DNA of 64,000 nucleotides from Gammaproteobacteria bacterium (lineage in GTDB: Bacteria; Pseudomonadota; Gammaproteobacteria; UBA6429; Thiohalophilaceae): NCBI GenBank assembly GCA_024275115.1, contig JAJRZT010000082.1, positions 62,001 to 126,000 of the forward strand. The letters run 5' to 3'. The notes beneath the pieces were generated by a model that was not told the origin of the DNA, searched no databases, and saw only the letters and a list, made by a program, of their open reading frames with translations. The translations under genes and the position numbers were made by a program. How positions within the stretch are numbered: the stretch's first letter is position 1; the number at the start of each line of letters is the position of its first letter. Shown piece after piece: positions 37,105-46,927 of the stretch.

Positions 37105-38340
37105 ATGCCGTTGATTACACCGTTTGCCGGGTTACGTCCAAAACAGGAATGTGCTGAAGATGTTGTTGCGCCTCCTTATGATGTTTTAAACACAGAAGAA
37201 GCACGCGAGCGGGTTAAAGGGCGTCCACGCAGTTTTTTGCATATATCCAAACCTGAGATTGACTTACCTGTGGGAACAGATCCGTTTGATGCTGCTGTTT
37301 ATGCGAAAGGCGCAGATAATTTAAACGCGCTGGTTTCTGAAGGGGTTTTATTCCGTGATAGCGCACCTTGCTATTATGTTTATAAGCTGGTGATGGGGGA
37401 ACACAAGCAATATGGCCTGGTTGCTGCGGCATCGGTTGCGGACTATAACACTAACCGTATTCGTAAACATGAATTTACCCGCCCGGTAAAAGAAGATGAC
37501 CGAGTTCGCCAGATTGATGCACTCAATGCACAAACTGGCCCGGTGTTTTTAACCTATCGGCACAATAAAGTGATTGATGGCATCGTCAAAGAGGTTTGCA
37601 AAACAACGCCTGAGTATGACTTAACTGCAGATGATGGTGTGCAACATACTATTTGGGTTGTTAATGATAACAGCTTGATTGAAAAGATTACTGCCACCTT
37701 TGATGCAATGGACTGTTTATATATTGCCGACGGACATCACCGTTCTGCCGCAGCATCAAGGGTTGCTGCACAACGCAATAACAATAATGCTACAGATGAA
37801 GCAACACACGATTATTTTTTAAGTGTTATTTTCCCGGACAACCAAATGCAAATTCTGGATTATAATCGTGTTATGACGGATTTAAATGGTTTAAGCACGT
37901 CTGAATTTTTAGAAAAAGTGGCAGCGAACTTTGATGTCAAAGAATCAGCAGTGGAAGTTAAACCGGGTTGTGCAAAAACATTTGGTATGTTTTTAGCGGG
38001 TAAATGGTATGCACTTACTTTGAATGATAATTTATACCCGGCGAATGATCCGGTTGCACGCTTAGATGTAAGCTTGTTACAGAACCATTTGATTACACCT
38101 GTTCTGGGTATTGATGACCCACGCCGCGATAAACGCATTGATTTTGTTGGTGGTATTCGAGGATTAAAAGAACTGGAAAAACGGGTTAACTCAGGTGAAA
38201 TGGCGGTTGCTTTCGCGTTGTATCCAACGAGTATGGATGCGTTAATGTCCGTTGCTGATGCTGACGAAGTAATGCCACCAAAATCAACCTGGTTTGAGCC
38301 TAAGTTGGCGGATGGTTTAGTCTCGCTGGTGCTTGATTAA
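37105..38340 (+). CDS. DUF1015 family protein
   Basis: A 411-aa cytosolic protein of the widespread DUF1015 family. Typical stretches: PFAGLRPKQECAEDVVAPPYDVLN near the start, and ADGHHRSAA (D209-R213) in the middle. The DGHHR box resembles that of ParB/sulfiredoxin-fold enzymes such as free serine kinases, so a nucleotide-dependent activity is conceivable but unproven. It is transcribed alone and followed by repeat B4. Confidence 0.85.
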   Translation: MPLITPFAGLRPKQECAEDVVAPPYDVLNTEEARERVKGRPRSFLHISKPEIDLPVGTDPFDAAVYAKGADNLNALVSEGVLFRDSAPCYYVYKLVMGEHKQYGLVAAASVADYNTNRIRKHEFTRPVKEDDRVRQIDALNAQTGPVFLTYRHNKVIDGIVKEVCKTTPEYDLTADDGVQHTIWVVNDNSLIEKITATFDAMDCLYIADGHHRSAAASRVAAQRNNNNATDEATHDYFLSVIFPDNQMQILDYNRVMTDLNGLSTSEFLEKVAANFDVKESAVEVKPGCAKTFGMFLAGKWYALTLNDNLYPANDPVARLDVSLLQNHLITPVLGIDDPRRDKRIDFVGGIRGLKELEKRVNSGEMAVAFALYPTSMDALMSVADADEVMPPKSTWFEPKLADGLVSLVLD

Positions 38341-38362
38341 TAGTTAGATGGATATCTTTTTT

Positions 38363-38500
38363 TACCACGAAGAACACAAAGAAAAGACAGTACTTTTTTG
38401 TTGGTTAAAGATTACCTCTAACTAACAACTTATGGTTGTTCATTATAAGTACTTGATAGAATTGGTTAATATTATTTTTCTTTGTGCCCTTCGTGGTTAA
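38363..38500. repeat. Inverted-repeat element B4
   Basis: Arms TACCACGAAGAACACAAAG...AAAA (38363-38385) and TTTTTCTTTGTGCCCTTCGTGGTTAA (about 38475-38500) in opposite orientation, flanked by T- and A-runs. It is a diverged member of family B between the convergent DUF1015 and fimX-like genes; the T-runs on both sides suit a two-way terminator. Confidence 0.7.
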
Positions 38501-38505
38501 AAAAA

Positions 38506-40587
38506 TTAAAAAGACTCTTCAAAGTCATATTCTAAAACCACATCCGGTTCCTGCAAGAAGTAACCCTGAATAAAGTCCACGCTGCATTGCCAGAGTAGAG
38601 CCAGGCAATTTGCATCTTCAACAAAAGCGGCAATGGTTTGAATATTCTTTTTAGAAACTTCTTCAGAAATTTGTCGAACCCGCTCCTGCATTTCCACATT
38701 GGTGGCAAGCTTACTGATTAAGTCCTTGTGAATTCTTACGTAGTTAACATCAAAGTGCTTAATAGACTGGAATGTGTCTTCTTCTATGCCAAAATTATCA
38801 AGTGCAATACGACAATGCAGGGCTTTTAAACCTTCAAATGTTGCTTTTGTTGCTTTTAAATAGTTAAGCGCGGTTTCTTCTTTTACCTGAAAAGTAATAT
38901 GGTCTGCATTTAACCGCAGTGCTTTTAATCGTTCACTTACCCAGGTTATAAACTCGGGGTCAACGATAGTGCTGCTTGATATTTTTATAAACAAGCGCAT
39001 TTGTTCTTTCTTTTTCAGCTTGTCGGCAAGTACCAGGAATGAATTAGCGATAACCCAGCGGTCAATAAAACCCATTAGTTGGGCTCGCTCGGCTGCATGA
39101 ATAAAGATGTCAGGGGATATTTCCTGTTGTTCTTCATCCAGCATTCTTACGAAAACTTCATAATGCGCACCGGGTTCACCATGTAAACTGACTATGGGTT
39201 GGAATAATAAACGGAACTGATTATTTTTTAGCGCAAACTTAATTTGTTTTTCCCAGTGAGAGTGCTTTTCATGTTCTTCAATGTCATGGATAGACGGGTT
39301 GTAAGTGTGCTGCTGGTTACCACCATTTTCATTCGCGGTTGCGGCACCTTTTTCGGCGCGGTTAATACAATCGTGAATATTTCCAATGGTTTCATTGATT
39401 AAGGTAATGCCAATGCTGGCGGTGGTAGAAGCTGTTTTATGGTTAATATCTGAAGTATGTTTGCTAATGATTTGGCAGATCCCATCGGCAATTTTTTCGG
39501 TTTTATTGCTGTCTGCATCTTTTATCAGTAAGCAAAAAGCGGAGCCTTCCATACGGGCAAAAATCCCCAATGGTTCCAGTTTATCTTTGAGCGTGTTGGC
39601 AAGATCAATAAACAATATATCCAGACCGGCGATGCCGAAACTTTCTCTTAAGTCTTCGTAGTTATCAAGGGTGATATAAAGTAAAGCACCTCTTGCATGG
39701 CCTTCGAGTGCGGCCGATATAAATTTATCCAACTGCCGTATAAGATAGGTTTTGTTGTACAGGCCGGTAATAAGATCCTGTTTGCTAAGTACCTTGAGTT
39801 TTTCTTCGAGTTCCTTGTTGTCAGCCTGGTCACGTATAATAATTTGTGTGCAGGATTCACCTTCCATACTGGCGGGCGAGAATTCCATGGTAATTTCAAA
39901 TGCGCTGCCATCGGTATGCTGGCCATGTAAATTTAAGCTATCGTCTTCAGATTGTTGTTTTGAATAGGCACGTAAAAAGTCTTTTAATTGTGCATGGTCA
40001 TCAGTGCTGACCATGTCAAGAATTGGCATGCCTTCAACGTCATCAATAGTTTCGTAGCCAAACATCATTAAGTAGGCATTGTTAACATAGATATGCATGC
40101 CTTCATGGACATAGGCGATAGCATCGCGTGAACTGTCAATGAGTGAGCGGGAACGTTTTTCTGTTTCGTGTAGCATTTTTTCGCAGTGGCGGTGTGCCCG
40201 GCGGTTTTTCAGGTCATTAAGTTCCCGGCTTAAGACGTGTTTCAGTTGCTGGCTACTCTCAAAACTGACGACATCACGGGCACCAAACTCCAGACACTCC
40301 TGTACGAGCTCATTGCTGTATTTGGGGGTAATCACGATAAGCGGCAGGTCTCGGCCGGATTTTGTAATAATTTCTGCAGCGGCGGCGGCACTAAAAATGG
40401 GTAAACTGTGTTTGCAGAGGATGATGTCGATTGGATTATCTTCCAGTGCGGTGAGCATATCTTCGTCGTCTTCCACGCGTACATCACGAACAATAAAGCC
40501 TGCATTGCGGAGGGAATTAATAAGGACTTCAGCTTCTTCAGAGATATCAAATATTGTAAGTAAGCGGAGTAAATTTTCACTGCTCAA
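38506..40587 (-). CDS. fimX: FimX-like degenerate REC-PAS-GGDEF-EAL protein
   Basis: A 693-aa cytosolic protein with the domain order and length of Pseudomonas FimX, the c-di-GMP receptor that controls type IV pilus assembly. REC-like domain about 1-125, with the phosphoacceptor Asp replaced (IILCKHSLP, C58); PAS about 145-255; GGDEF domain about 270-430 with MEGSAF in place of GGDEF (346-351); EAL domain about 445-690 with E477-V-F in place of EAL and NFG for DDFG. Neither enzyme activity is expected; c-di-GMP binding at the EAL-like domain is inferred. A PilZ-like gene lies just upstream on the same strand. Confidence 0.82.
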   Translation of the reverse strand: MSSENLLRLLTIFDISEEAEVLINSLRNAGFIVRDVRVEDDEDMLTALEDNPIDIILCKHSLPIFSAAAAAEIITKSGRDLPLIVITPKYSNELVQECLEFGARDVVSFESSQQLKHVLSRELNDLKNRRAHRHCEKMLHETEKRSRSLIDSSRDAIAYVHEGMHIYVNNAYLMMFGYETIDDVEGMPILDMVSTDDHAQLKDFLRAYSKQQSEDDSLNLHGQHTDGSAFEITMEFSPASMEGESCTQIIIRDQADNKELEEKLKVLSKQDLITGLYNKTYLIRQLDKFISAALEGHARGALLYITLDNYEDLRESFGIAGLDILFIDLANTLKDKLEPLGIFARMEGSAFCLLIKDADSNKTEKIADGICQIISKHTSDINHKTASTTASIGITLINETIGNIHDCINRAEKGAATANENGGNQQHTYNPSIHDIEEHEKHSHWEKQIKFALKNNQFRLLFQPIVSLHGEPGAHYEVFVRMLDEEQQEISPDIFIHAAERAQLMGFIDRWVIANSFLVLADKLKKKEQMRLFIKISSSTIVDPEFITWVSERLKALRLNADHITFQVKEETALNYLKATKATFEGLKALHCRIALDNFGIEEDTFQSIKHFDVNYVRIHKDLISKLATNVEMQERVRQISEEVSKKNIQTIAAFVEDANCLALLWQCSVDFIQGYFLQEPDVVLEYDFEESF

Positions 40588-40682
40588 TGATAATGTCCCT
40601 CTTTATTGTATTGCAAATTGCATTATTGAATAAAGTATACACTATGATTGTATAAATTGGCGCAAGTCCGGCAGCTCTTTCT

Positions 40683-42497
40683 TTATATAATTGACCAAAC
40701 CTGAGTAAAGTCGGACTCTTCCTGCCAGTCATCATCATCATCAGGGCGATCCGAGTCCATCATATTATACTGGTATTGTGCGAATAAGCCGGTGTTTTGT
40801 AATTGCTTACTGAGTTTAATGATCACTTCTTTGCCGACAATTTTTAGTTTAAGCTGCTGGCCAACCCGGAAAGGAACTGGACTGGTCACGATGGTGCCAG
40901 GCTGATTGATGGCATTTAGCTCTGGTAGCATCAGTGTTCGCTGGTAATCCACATCCGCATCGTCAATGGCGGCTTTAATACCCACGGCAGCGGCATCGGG
41001 GGTGAGCATTTCAACACCCAGGGTTACACCGCTGTTTTCCGAATATTTCATCCAGCGAATAACACCAATACCCCATTTCCAGGTATGGCCGTCACCATTG
41101 CGGCGAATACTGACAAGCTCGCCGACCTGTACGTTGGTCTGGGTGTCTGATTTATTTTGTATGCAATAGCCACTGGCACTTTCATTAACGATAGCCCAGC
41201 TTTCGGCATGGTAAAGTAAGTCTTCTTTTTTATTGGCAACTTTGGTGACTTTATCAGCGTCAAGTGGTGTGTAGCCTTTCGTTAGCTGGGTGGGATAAAC
41301 TAAATTCCAAACATCTGGTTGTTTCATATTGACACTGTTCACATCGGCGATGTCATAGTTTGCTTTACCGCTAAAGGGGTTGGGCTTGTCTTTGGTGCGG
41401 TTTCTGTTTTTCGGTGAGCGGCGTCTTGCTGAGTCACAGATAATCTGGTGTGATGCACTTAAGCCAATGCCCACCAGCACCCGCTCATGCTTTTCTGAAC
41501 GTGGAAAGTTACGCTTGGCGATAACGGCCCAGGCGGTGAGTAAGCGGCGTAATAAATCATGTGATAATTCAGGGGAAGACATTTCTATCCCTGTGATCGT
41601 TGTTTGCCCGGCATCTTTGGTATTTTGAATTTCATCACGAATGGTATCCGCCAGAATTTCAGTGTCGAGAGTGCGACAATCGATTGAATTGCAGTCCTGA
41701 TGTACCAGTGCAATATTGCGTGGTGGGTTGTCCATTGTTAAATTAACGGCAAAGTAACCCTGTGCAACTTCATTTTGTTTTATCTGGAATAAATGGCTTT
41801 TTACCGTCCAGCGTTCCAGAGTGTTATGGACTTTGTGTACTTCACCCTGGCGCAAACGGTAGGGTGAAGCGAGTGATAGCAATAAAATGCGGCTATATTC
41901 TTCCGATACGGTCGACTTTTTTATAAATATACGTTGGTTGTCACTAACTTCGATACGCAACAGTTTATGCTCTTCTGCGTAAGCATAGAGCGTGTGTATT
42001 TTAATCCATATTTTTGCCGGGTAGGGTGAGTAGACCTGATACGAGGTTAATAATACGCGGCTTAAACAGCTCATTGCTCGGTGAATAAGGGTAACGAGCA
42101 GTTTTTTATCGGTAAACAGAATGCTTTTTTCAAGCAAATCTTCAATACAAATAATATAGCCCATGGCCAGCTGAGAATAGATTTCACGTGTTGCGGCAGC
42201 TACGCGCTGGCTTTTTTTTGGCAGGGGAAAACTGGTGCCCACAAAGTGTTTGCGCATGGCCGCGGTCACAAATTGCGTGGTTGGGCGTAATTCTTCTAAA
42301 AAGCGGACACGATCTTTGTGTGCGTATTTAAGGCGATTGGTTTCGACTAGCGCCTGAAAAACGAGCTTTGCTGTTTCGCCGACATTTGCTTTTGGAAGTT
42401 CTGCCAGCCATTTTGCCACTTTTTTATGACGAATATTAAAAGCGCCTTTGGGTGGTTTTTGTCGGTCTGCAATCTCTAGGCCGAGCGTATTACTCAC
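40683..42497 (-). CDS. PilZ-like domain protein upstream of fimX
   Basis: A 604-aa soluble protein. The N-terminal two-thirds is a largely helical region of unknown function (starts LGLEIADRQKPPKGAFNIRH). The C-terminal part, about residues 425-600, has PilZ-like features: SGYCIQNKS, VGELVSIRR, WKWGIGVIRWMKY, GVTLGVEML. The arginines of a standard RxxxR c-di-GMP motif are not clear, so ligand binding is uncertain. The gene is 95 bases upstream of the fimX-like gene. I recall a large uncharacterised neighbour of fimX in Pseudomonas, which would fit, but cannot check it. Confidence 0.65.
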   Translation of the reverse strand: MSNTLGLEIADRQKPPKGAFNIRHKKVAKWLAELPKANVGETAKLVFQALVETNRLKYAHKDRVRFLEELRPTTQFVTAAMRKHFVGTSFPLPKKSQRVAAATREIYSQLAMGYIICIEDLLEKSILFTDKKLLVTLIHRAMSCLSRVLLTSYQVYSPYPAKIWIKIHTLYAYAEEHKLLRIEVSDNQRIFIKKSTVSEEYSRILLLSLASPYRLRQGEVHKVHNTLERWTVKSHLFQIKQNEVAQGYFAVNLTMDNPPRNIALVHQDCNSIDCRTLDTEILADTIRDEIQNTKDAGQTTITGIEMSSPELSHDLLRRLLTAWAVIAKRNFPRSEKHERVLVGIGLSASHQIICDSARRRSPKNRNRTKDKPNPFSGKANYDIADVNSVNMKQPDVWNLVYPTQLTKGYTPLDADKVTKVANKKEDLLYHAESWAIVNESASGYCIQNKSDTQTNVQVGELVSIRRNGDGHTWKWGIGVIRWMKYSENSGVTLGVEMLTPDAAAVGIKAAIDDADVDYQRTLMLPELNAINQPGTIVTSPVPFRVGQQLKLKIVGKEVIIKLSKQLQNTGLFAQYQYNMMDSDRPDDDDDWQEESDFTQVWSII

Positions 42498-42616
42498 GAA
42501 TAAATCCTCTTTTCTTCACAACAGTGATTTAAATTTGTAACTAATACTAAAAAAACCATTTTAACTCTCTGAATTATGACACATTTACTTGACTGACTGT
42601 AGCAAATAGGATGCCA

Positions 42617-42677
42617 GTTAACCCGTTTGGGGGATAGCAGACGTTTTGGGTTAACCCAAAATATGGCAGGTTAACCC
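42617..42677. promoter_or_regulatory. Three GTTAACCC sites with an 18-bp palindrome
   Basis: GTTAACCC occurs at 42617, 42650 and 42670 in the same orientation. The middle one is the centre of the perfect palindrome TTTTGGGTTAACCCAAAA (42644-42661). The third overlaps the stop codon of epmB. The cluster stands between epmB and the PilZ-like gene, both leftward, and could be an operator of the latter or a terminator-like structure after epmB. Confidence 0.45.
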
Positions 42678-43678
42678 GATATAGGTTGTTTGGCAGAATC
42701 GCCGCTGTTTTCGCGGACTAATTTGGGGACTAAATAACCGGGAAGTTGGTCGCGTAGCGCCTTTATCAGGGCTTTTGCTTGCGTATCGCTGACAGCAAAA
42801 TGTTGTGCACCTTGTACTTTATCGAGCTGATGCAGGTAATAGGGTAGTACGTTGCAGGTGAATAACTGCTCGCTTAACTCGCTTAATGTGTCGGCGCTGT
42901 CATTTACCCCAGCCAGTAAAACACTTTGGTTTAAGAGCGTAATACCATTATCATTCAATAACTTAAGTGAATCTCTAACCTGGTCTTCCAGTTCGTTAGG
43001 GTGGTTGGAATGAACCACCGTCACTATTTTACAGCGGTGTTGATGTAAGTAATCACTTAGTTCAAGATCGATTCTGTCGGGCAGAATAATGGGGTAACGC
43101 GTGTGAATGCGGATACGTTTAATGTGACTGATGGGCTCAAGCAAGTCCATTAGCCTGAATAGTTTGCTGTTGCTCAGGCTTAGGGGGTCGCCACCACTGA
43201 GAATAACCTCGTGGATAGAGGGATCTTTTTGAATATATTCAATGGCTTGCCGCCAATTATTTGACGATTTATGGTTTGAATAAGGAAAATGGCGTCGGAA
43301 ACAGTAGCGGCAGTGGATCCCGCAGCTTGCAGTGGCCAGTAACAGGGCGCGGCCACGGTACTTATGGATAAGCCCAGGCACGGGCGTTGCGTCCAGGTCG
43401 CCGACCGGATCGGTGTAATAGTCAGGGTGAGGGCACTGTTCGTCAATTAACGGCAATATCTGACGTAACAGGGGATCATTGATGTTGCCTTTTTCAATGC
43501 GTGCCAGATAACTGTGGGTGACTTTTAGCGGGAACAGTCGGGCAGATTCCTTTGCCGCTGCAAGCAGGCTGTTGGGTAGCTTAAGTTGTCTGAGTAATTC
43601 AGTCGGGCAACGAATGGCATTGTTAAGCTGTTTTTGCCATGAAGGGGTCTGACAGAAGGGGGCTATTCGCGGTATCAT
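42671..43678 (-). CDS. epmB: EF-P (R)-beta-lysine generating aminomutase EpmB
   Basis: Radical SAM, PLP-dependent lysine 2,3-aminomutase (335 aa) that makes (R)-beta-lysine for modification of elongation factor P. The [4Fe-4S] motif CxxxCxxC is C119, C123, C126 (CGIHCRYCFRRH); SGGDPLSLS follows. It is shorter than true KamA enzymes, as expected for EpmB. It is divergent from efp, and epmA lies just beyond, giving the complete EF-P lysylation set. Confidence 0.95.
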   Translation of the reverse strand: MIPRIAPFCQTPSWQKQLNNAIRCPTELLRQLKLPNSLLAAAKESARLFPLKVTHSYLARIEKGNINDPLLRQILPLIDEQCPHPDYYTDPVGDLDATPVPGLIHKYRGRALLLATASCGIHCRYCFRRHFPYSNHKSSNNWRQAIEYIQKDPSIHEVILSGGDPLSLSNSKLFRLMDLLEPISHIKRIRIHTRYPIILPDRIDLELSDYLHQHRCKIVTVVHSNHPNELEDQVRDSLKLLNDNGITLLNQSVLLAGVNDSADTLSELSEQLFTCNVLPYYLHQLDKVQGAQHFAVSDTQAKALIKALRDQLPGYLVPKLVRENSGDSAKQPISG

Positions 43679-43734
43679 AGGCTTTTATTATTTGAAATCA
43701 AAACTCTTGATTAATACATTTGGCAGGATGGCAC

Positions 43735-44304
43735 ATGGCTAACTATAGCACCAATGAATTTCGCAGTGGCTTAAAAATAATGCTGGATAACGACCCTTGC
43801 AGCATTATTGAAAATGAATTTGTAAAACCGGGTAAAGGCCAGGCATTTAACCGGGTTAAAATCCGTAATTTAAAAACCGGCCGGGTACTCGAACGTACTT
43901 TTAAATCGGGCGAGTCGGTTGAAGCCGCCGATGTGCTTGAGACCGAAATGGAATACTCCTATACCGACGGCAGCACCTGGACATTTATGGACACAGAAAC
44001 CTACGAACAGGTTTCTGCAGACGAAACCGCCGTTGGCGATGCGATGAAATGGCTGGTTGAACAGGAAACCTATACGATTACCTTGTGGAATGATAACCCT
44101 ATCGGTGTGTCGGCTCCGAATCATGTTGTGTTAACCATTACAGACACCGACCCCGGCGTACGAGGCGATACGTCCGGTGGTGGTGGCAAACCGGCAACCT
44201 GTAATACTGGTGCTGTGGTACGTGTGCCTTTGTTTATTGATATTGGTGAAAAAATTAAAGTCGATACACGCACCAGTGAGTATGTTGGGCGTGTTAAAGA
44301 ATAA
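43735..44304 (+). CDS. efp: Elongation factor P
   Basis: Translation factor (189 aa) that relieves ribosome stalling at polyproline. The lysine that receives beta-lysine is K34 in KPGKGQAF, the same position as in E. coli. Three beta-barrel domains are expected. The ATG at 43735 has AGGAT upstream; a TTG at 43720 would add five residues. epmA follows after 18 bases and epmB is divergent. Confidence 0.97.
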   Translation: MANYSTNEFRSGLKIMLDNDPCSIIENEFVKPGKGQAFNRVKIRNLKTGRVLERTFKSGESVEAADVLETEMEYSYTDGSTWTFMDTETYEQVSADETAVGDAMKWLVEQETYTITLWNDNPIGVSAPNHVVLTITDTDPGVRGDTSGGGGKPATCNTGAVVRVPLFIDIGEKIKVDTRTSEYVGRVKE

Positions 44305-44322
44305 GCACTTAAAGTAACTGCC

Positions 44323-45282
44323 GTGAGTCATTGGAAGCCGAACACTACGCTTGAAACATTAAAATGTCGGGCTAAGCTATTAGCCATCGCCCGTCAGTTT
44401 TTTCACGATAACAACTATCTGGAAGTTGATACCCCCAGCTTATCGCAATCCACCACCCCCGATCCCAATATCGAAAGTTTTGTTACCGAATTTAATAACA
44501 CACGCTATTTTTTACATACCTCGCCTGAATTTTCAATGAAACGTTTACTCGCTGCAGGCAGTGGTGCGATATACCAAATCTGTAAAGTATTCCGTCAGGG
44601 TGAAGCCGGGCGCAACCACAATCCTGAGTTTACATTAATAGAATGGTACCAGCCCGGTATGCATTACCGGGCGTTAATAGAACAGGTTGATAAGCTTGTT
44701 CGGTTGTTACTAAAAGATAACCTGCCATTAAATGAAACCGTTTTATTAACCTACAGGCAAGCCTTTGAACAGTTTGCAGGTTTTAACCCGCTAACGGCAA
44801 GTACCGAACAATTACAAACCATTCTTTCAGAAAATAAAATCCAATTACAGCAGCAAACATTAACGCAGAACGCTTATCTGGATTTAATCATGAGCATTAT
44901 CGTTCAGCCCAACCTGCCAAAAGATAAACCGGTTTTTATTTACGACTATCCAGCATCACAGGCTGCCTTAGCCAATATTCGTAAAGATAAAACGCATGTT
45001 GCTGAGCGTTTTGAGCTATTTATTAATGGGATAGAACTGGCAAATGGTTACCAGGAGTTGTTAGATGCCCGCGAGCAACAGCAGCGTTTTGAAAATGAAA
45101 ATAAACAAAGGTTAGCAGCTGGGCAACAAACTATCCCCACTGATGCGCACTTAATTGCAGCTCTACAACAGGGGTTGCCGATGGTGTCAGGTGTTGCACT
45201 AGGGTTCGAGCGTATACTGATGTTGGCAACAGATAAAAATAGCATTTGGGATGTTATTGCTTTTACGGCGGACAAGGCGTAA
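44323..45282 (+). CDS. epmA: EF-P lysine ligase EpmA
   Basis: Class II lysyl-tRNA synthetase paralogue (319 aa) without the anticodon-binding domain; it activates (R)-beta-lysine and joins it to EF-P K34. Motif 2 region: FRQGEAGRNHNPEFTLIEWY; motif 3 region: GVALGFERILML. The length fits EpmA, not LysS. The start is a GTG at 44323. Confidence 0.95.
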   Translation: MSHWKPNTTLETLKCRAKLLAIARQFFHDNNYLEVDTPSLSQSTTPDPNIESFVTEFNNTRYFLHTSPEFSMKRLLAAGSGAIYQICKVFRQGEAGRNHNPEFTLIEWYQPGMHYRALIEQVDKLVRLLLKDNLPLNETVLLTYRQAFEQFAGFNPLTASTEQLQTILSENKIQLQQQTLTQNAYLDLIMSIIVQPNLPKDKPVFIYDYPASQAALANIRKDKTHVAERFELFINGIELANGYQELLDAREQQQRFENENKQRLAAGQQTIPTDAHLIAALQQGLPMVSGVALGFERILMLATDKNSIWDVIAFTADKA

Positions 45283-45451
45283 GGCGATTTCTCGGTAGGG
45301 GGGGCTGATTTGCGAGTTAGTGCTTTGCCAATGCAATTTTTGGCAGAATAGGGTAACATTCCTGCCTTAATTAATGTCGTAATCACTTGCGAACCAGATG
45401 CGGCATTAAAACCATTAACCATCTGATTTATATGTACTTTATGAGGCCGAA

Positions 45452-46705
45452 ATGTTTAAAAAAGATATGACAATTGCAAGTTTTGACGACGAACTCTGGC
45501 AGTCGATGGAAAAAGAGCGGGTGCGTCAGGAAGAGCATATCGAGCTCATTGCCTCTGAAAATTACACCAGCCCACGGGTTATGGAAGCCCAAGGTTCGGT
45601 GCTTACTAATAAGTATGCTGAAGGCTACCCGGCCAAACGTTATTATGGTGGTTGTGAATACGTGGATGCAGCCGAGCAGCTGGCGATAGACCGGGTTAAA
45701 GAATTGTTTGGTGCTGATTATGCCAATGTGCAACCACATTCCGGCTCGCAAGCCAATGCCGCTGTTTATATGGCGCTGTGCCAACCGGGTGATACGGTAC
45801 TCGGGATGAGCCTGGCCGATGGCGGGCATTTAACTCACGGTTCAAAAGTGAGTTTTTCTGGCAAAATATATAATGCCGTACAGTATGGTTTAAATAATGA
45901 CAGCGGCGAAATTGATTATGAACAGGTCGAAGCTTTAGCCAAAGAACACAAACCCAAAATGATCGTGGCCGGTTTTAGCGCCTATTCACGGATTGTTGAC
46001 TGGCAGCGTTTTCGTGATATTGCCGACAGTGTGGGCGCGTATTTAATGGTGGACATGGCACATGTGGCCGGTTTGGTTGCTGCGGGCGTTTACCCGAATC
46101 CAGTTGGCATTGCCGATGTGACCACATCAACCACCCACAAAACATTGCGCGGCCCTCGCGGTGGTATTATTTTAGCTAAGCGCAACGAAGAACTTGAAAA
46201 GAAGTTTAACTCGGCTATTTTCCCCGGTATTCAGGGTGGCCCGTTAATGCATGTCATTGCAGCAAAAGCTGTTGCCTTTAAAGAAGCGCTTGAGCCTGAG
46301 TTTGCAACCTACCAGAAACAGGTTGTGGTTAATGCACAAGCGATGGCAAAAGTACTGATTGAGCGGGGTTACAATATTGTTTCCAATGGCACCGACAACC
46401 ATTTATTTCTTGTCGACTTGATAAACAAAGGCATGACCGGCAAAGAAGCCGATGCTGCGTTAGGCGCAGCCAACATTACGGTAAATAAAAACTCCGTACC
46501 AAATGATCCACAGTCACCTTTTGTCACCAGTGGTTTGCGTATTGGTACACCAGCCATTACCACCCGTGGTTTTAACGAAGCCGATGCTACTGAACTGGCG
46601 GGCTGGATTTGTGATGTGCTGGATAATTTGGGTGACCAGTCGGTGGCGGATTCGGTTAAACAAAAAGTATTGGAAATTTGTAAGCGGTTACCGGTTTATG
46701 GGTAA
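45452..46705 (+). CDS. glyA: Serine hydroxymethyltransferase
   Basis: PLP enzyme (417 aa) that interconverts serine and glycine and charges tetrahydrofolate with a one-carbon unit. The PLP lysine is K230 in [13 protein letters not shown] (E. coli K229). GAGG precedes the ATG. It heads the conserved glyA-nrdR-rib-nus order, but inverted-repeat element B5 separates it from nrdR. Confidence 0.98.
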   Translation: MFKKDMTIASFDDELWQSMEKERVRQEEHIELIASENYTSPRVMEAQGSVLTNKYAEGYPAKRYYGGCEYVDAAEQLAIDRVKELFGADYANVQPHSGSQANAAVYMALCQPGDTVLGMSLADGGHLTHGSKVSFSGKIYNAVQYGLNNDSGEIDYEQVEALAKEHKPKMIVAGFSAYSRIVDWQRFRDIADSVGAYLMVDMAHVAGLVAAGVYPNPVGIADVTTSTTHKTLRGPRGGIILAKRNEELEKKFNSAIFPGIQGGPLMHVIAAKAVAFKEALEPEFATYQKQVVVNAQAMAKVLIERGYNIVSNGTDNHLFLVDLINKGMTGKEADAALGAANITVNKNSVPNDPQSPFVTSGLRIGTPAITTRGFNEADATELAGWICDVLDNLGDQSVADSVKQKVLEICKRLPVYG

Positions 46706-46711
46706 TTTTTA

Positions 46712-46892
46712 TTAACCACAACGGACACGACGAGCACAACGAAAACATTTATATAAGTCATTGCTAGAAACAAAGTGACGCGGCAATCTTGTTGTTTCGA
46801 GATACACACAACAAGATTGCTTCGCTAGCGCTAGCAATAACAATGACTTACTTTTCTTTTTTCGTTGTGCTCGTCGTGTCCGTTGTGGTTAA
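46712..46892. repeat. Inverted-repeat element B5 with perfect 34-bp arms and a nested palindrome
   Basis: Arms 46712-46745 and 46859-46892 are perfect 34-bp inverted copies (outer end TTAACCACAACGG). The 113-base interior contains a second nested hairpin: TAAGTCATTG (46754-46763) / CAATGACTTA (46841-46850) outside and a 13-bp perfect stem GCAATCTTGTTGT (46783-46795) / ACAACAAGATTGC (46808-46820) inside, related to family C palindromes at 51408 and 54183. No open frame of note. Confidence 0.88.
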
Positions 46893-46927
46893 AAGCTTTT
46901 GACTTTATTAATTAAACACGAGTCCGA

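Noticed and set aside
40139-40633. 164-codon plus-strand frame opposite the fimX-like gene
   Set aside because: Antisense shadow with Ser/Arg-biased composition; the fimX-like frame is well supported.
45428-45829. 133-codon minus-strand frame opposite the start of glyA
   Set aside because: Shadow of the conserved glyA frame.
46706-46927. Insertion sequence between glyA and nrdR
   Set aside because: Inverted repeats are present but the interior is 113 bases with no transposase; called a repeat element instead.
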